Assembly (NCBI RefSeq): GCF_014635485.1
Contig: NZ_BMCX01000002.1
Location: 394,396 to 458,395, forward strand
Direction of reading: 5' to 3'
Source: Corynebacterium pelargi
GTDB taxonomy: Bacteria; Actinomycetota; Actinomycetes; Mycobacteriales; Mycobacteriaceae
DNA length: 64,000 nt
Made by a program: the position numbers and the translations under genes
Shown: piece by piece, positions 62,561 through 64,000 of the stretch
How the letters are laid out: every line of letters starts with the position of its first letter
Numbering within the stretch: position 1 is the first letter of the stretch
Notes under the pieces: generated by a model
The model's database searches: none
Told to the model about the DNA's origin: nothing
The model's input: the letters and a program-made list of their open reading frames with translations, nothing else

Positions 62561-64000
62561 ATGTCGGAGAATGTGAAATACCGCTATGACCTCGATGGTC
62601 TCCGCGGTATCGCCATCGCCTTCGTGGTGATCTTTCACGTCTTTGTAGGCAAAGTCTCCGGTGGTGTCGACGTTTTCCTTTTGCTCTCGGGCTATTTCTT
62701 TTTGGGCTCGCAACTGCGCTATGCCCAAAAACCGAATGCAAAAATGAATCCCTGGTGGCCACTATGGCGAGCAATTCGCCGCCTCGTGCCTTCGCTCGTG
62801 GTGGTGCTGCTGAGTACCGCGATTTGTATCTCGCTGCTCACCCCTGAGCTTAAACAGGCGGATATCGGCGCCCAGATGCTCGCCTCCTTGGGCTACTACC
62901 AAAACTGGGAATTGATCTGGCAAGGCCAAAGCTACGGTGCTGCTTCGGCCTCGATTAGCCCCCTGCAACACCTGTGGTCCATGTCGGTCCAGGGGCAGTT
63001 CTATCTGCTGGCCATCCTCTTTGCCACCCTGCTTACTGCGATCTTTCGCAAGAAGCTTCTTAACCTCAAACTCATTGCGGGCATCCCCTTAATCATCGCC
63101 ACCGGCGCTTCGATGTTCTATGCCTTTAGCGCCACCGATACCCAGGTGAACTACTACTCAACGTGGTCGCGCATGTGGGAGCTCACCCTTGGAGCGGTGC
63201 TATTGGTGTTTTGCTCCAAGCTCTCCATGCCCACCTGGCTTCGCAGGCTGCTCACCTTCATTGGCGTGCTCATGGTGTTGAGCACCGGCTGGATATTCGA
63301 TGGCGCCACGCAGTTCCCAGGCCCTGCAGCGCTCTACCCGCTCGGCGGTGCCGCGCTGGTGATTATCGCTGGCCGCGGTGGGGGCATTCTCGGCTCAGCG
63401 CCGATGCGCTACCTCGGCCGCATCGCGTACCCGCTCTATCTGTGGCACTGGCCGCTGCTGATTGTGATTACCGCGCATATCAATGAGCCCGAGCCGCCGG
63501 TGTGGCTGGGCATTGTTGTGGTGCTTGGTTCGCTCCTGCTTGCGCACATCACCCACATCTTTATTGAGCAGCCCTTCATGCAGCATGCGCGGCGCCCGGC
63601 CATGGGGGATAAGCGCATGCGTAAAGCCTTCGGCAGCATCTTCAAGCCCCAGGGGCTCTTGCGTGCCCTTGGTGGGTTGGTCATTGTTGGTTTGTGCACC
63701 ACGGCGGTGATGATTCCCCAGGAGTGGGCAGATGAAGTTGAGGCATTGTCTGACTATCGCCTCGATCCGCGTTTCTATCCCGGTGCCATGGCTTTTGATG
63801 GTGCGCGCGTACCGCAGGCAGAGCCGAAGCCCGATCCCTATCTTCTGGCTGAAACCGTAGGCCCTGCCTGGACCAAGGGGTGTATGAGCTGGGCTAATAG
63901 CGATCCCACGGTGTTGCCCTATGACAAGAAGCCCGATGATTGCACCTTCGGTGATAAGGACGCCGATACCACCGCCTTCCTCGTCGGTGGTTCCCACGCA
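62561..64000 (+). CDS. Second membrane O-acyltransferase, cut by the window end
   Basis: The ATG at 62561 opens a frame without stop to 64000 (480 codons; the full gene probably has about 690). It starts MSENVKYRYDLDGLRGIAIA and parallels the upstream acyltransferase throughout. The membrane domain ends GRIAYPLYLWHWPLLIVITA, and the beginning of the SGNH-like domain is visible (DDCTFGDKDADTTAFLVGGSHA) just before the edge. AAAGGA lies about 11 bp before the ATG. The DNA coding for the first 45 residues is very similar in both genes. The two products may modify the same acceptor at different positions or times. Confidence 0.9.
   Translation, partial: MSENVKYRYDLDGLRGIAIAFVVIFHVFVGKVSGGVDVFLLLSGYFFLGSQLRYAQKPNAKMNPWWPLWRAIRRLVPSLVVVLLSTAICISLLTPELKQADIGAQMLASLGYYQNWELIWQGQSYGAASASISPLQHLWSMSVQGQFYLLAILFATLLTAIFRKKLLNLKLIAGIPLIIATGASMFYAFSATDTQVNYYSTWSRMWELTLGAVLLVFCSKLSMPTWLRRLLTFIGVLMVLSTGWIFDGATQFPGPAALYPLGGAALVIIAGRGGGILGSAPMRYLGRIAYPLYLWHWPLLIVITAHINEPEPPVWLGIVVVLGSLLLAHITHIFIEQPFMQHARRPAMGDKRMRKAFGSIFKPQGLLRALGGLVIVGLCTTAVMIPQEWADEVEALSDYRLDPRFYPGAMAFDGARVPQAEPKPDPYLLAETVGPAWTKGCMSWANSDPTVLPYDKKPDDCTFGDKDADTTAFLVGGSHA

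Overview
The window is a Corynebacterium chromosome segment of moderately high G+C. The genus call rests on the gene set and control sites: a MetQ-MetN-MetI methionine importer and metY with McbR-like operators, a DtxR-type iron box before a siderophore importer, monomeric isocitrate dehydrogenase, a single-chain biotin carboxylase/BCCP (AccBC), a pyruvate carboxylase very close to the C. glutamicum enzyme, and the order trpS - yihY - dac - NlpC/P60 - upp - pmm - M20 peptidase - lpdA - pyc - accBC - sulfurtransferase. The species cannot be named from sequence alone. I saw no rRNA, tRNA or CRISPR array.

Layout. 1-3315: metI (cut by the window edge), metN and two tandem metQ paralogues, each metQ with paired McbR-like boxes. 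3492-8550: dnaE2 with an SOS-like box at its start, then two PH-domain membrane proteins. 8667-13742: a siderophore ABC importer read leftwards (lipoprotein, two permeases, and an ATPase that fuses two full ATP-binding domains). 14133-21370: type I restriction-modification hsdM-hsdS-hsdR, followed by about 400 bp of decayed sequence. 21762-29803: trmL/folD divergent pair, DUF3017 protein, metX, secreted SGNH hydrolase, metY, icd. 30030-34468: MFS transporter, a membrane protein, its degenerate tandem copy, a J-domain-like protein, and a small PLDc_N protein.

34610-39291: xthA, then a 3.3-kb island bounded by two copies of the last 218 bp of xthA. The island holds two lipoprotein genes, the wreck of a plasmid replicase gene, a 52-aa membrane protein and a hypothetical gene. 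This looks like an integrated and decayed plasmid, and is the most interesting structure in the window. 39423-58593: the conserved block from trpS to the sulfurtransferase. 59137-64000: an ATP-grasp protein of the Cj0069 type and two tandem membrane acyltransferases; the second runs off the end of the window.

How the genes work together. metQNI, metX and metY serve methionine uptake and synthesis, and the metQ and metY promoters share one operator type. pyc, accBC and icd serve central carbon and fatty-acid/mycolate metabolism. The dac, NlpC/P60, pmm and acyltransferase genes serve the envelope. Many genes have a -10 hexamer only 6-10 bp before the start codon and no Shine-Dalgarno sequence, which suggests frequent leaderless transcription. 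A 13-bp sequence, TAGCTTTTCGACG, recurs four times and is not explained by any feature.
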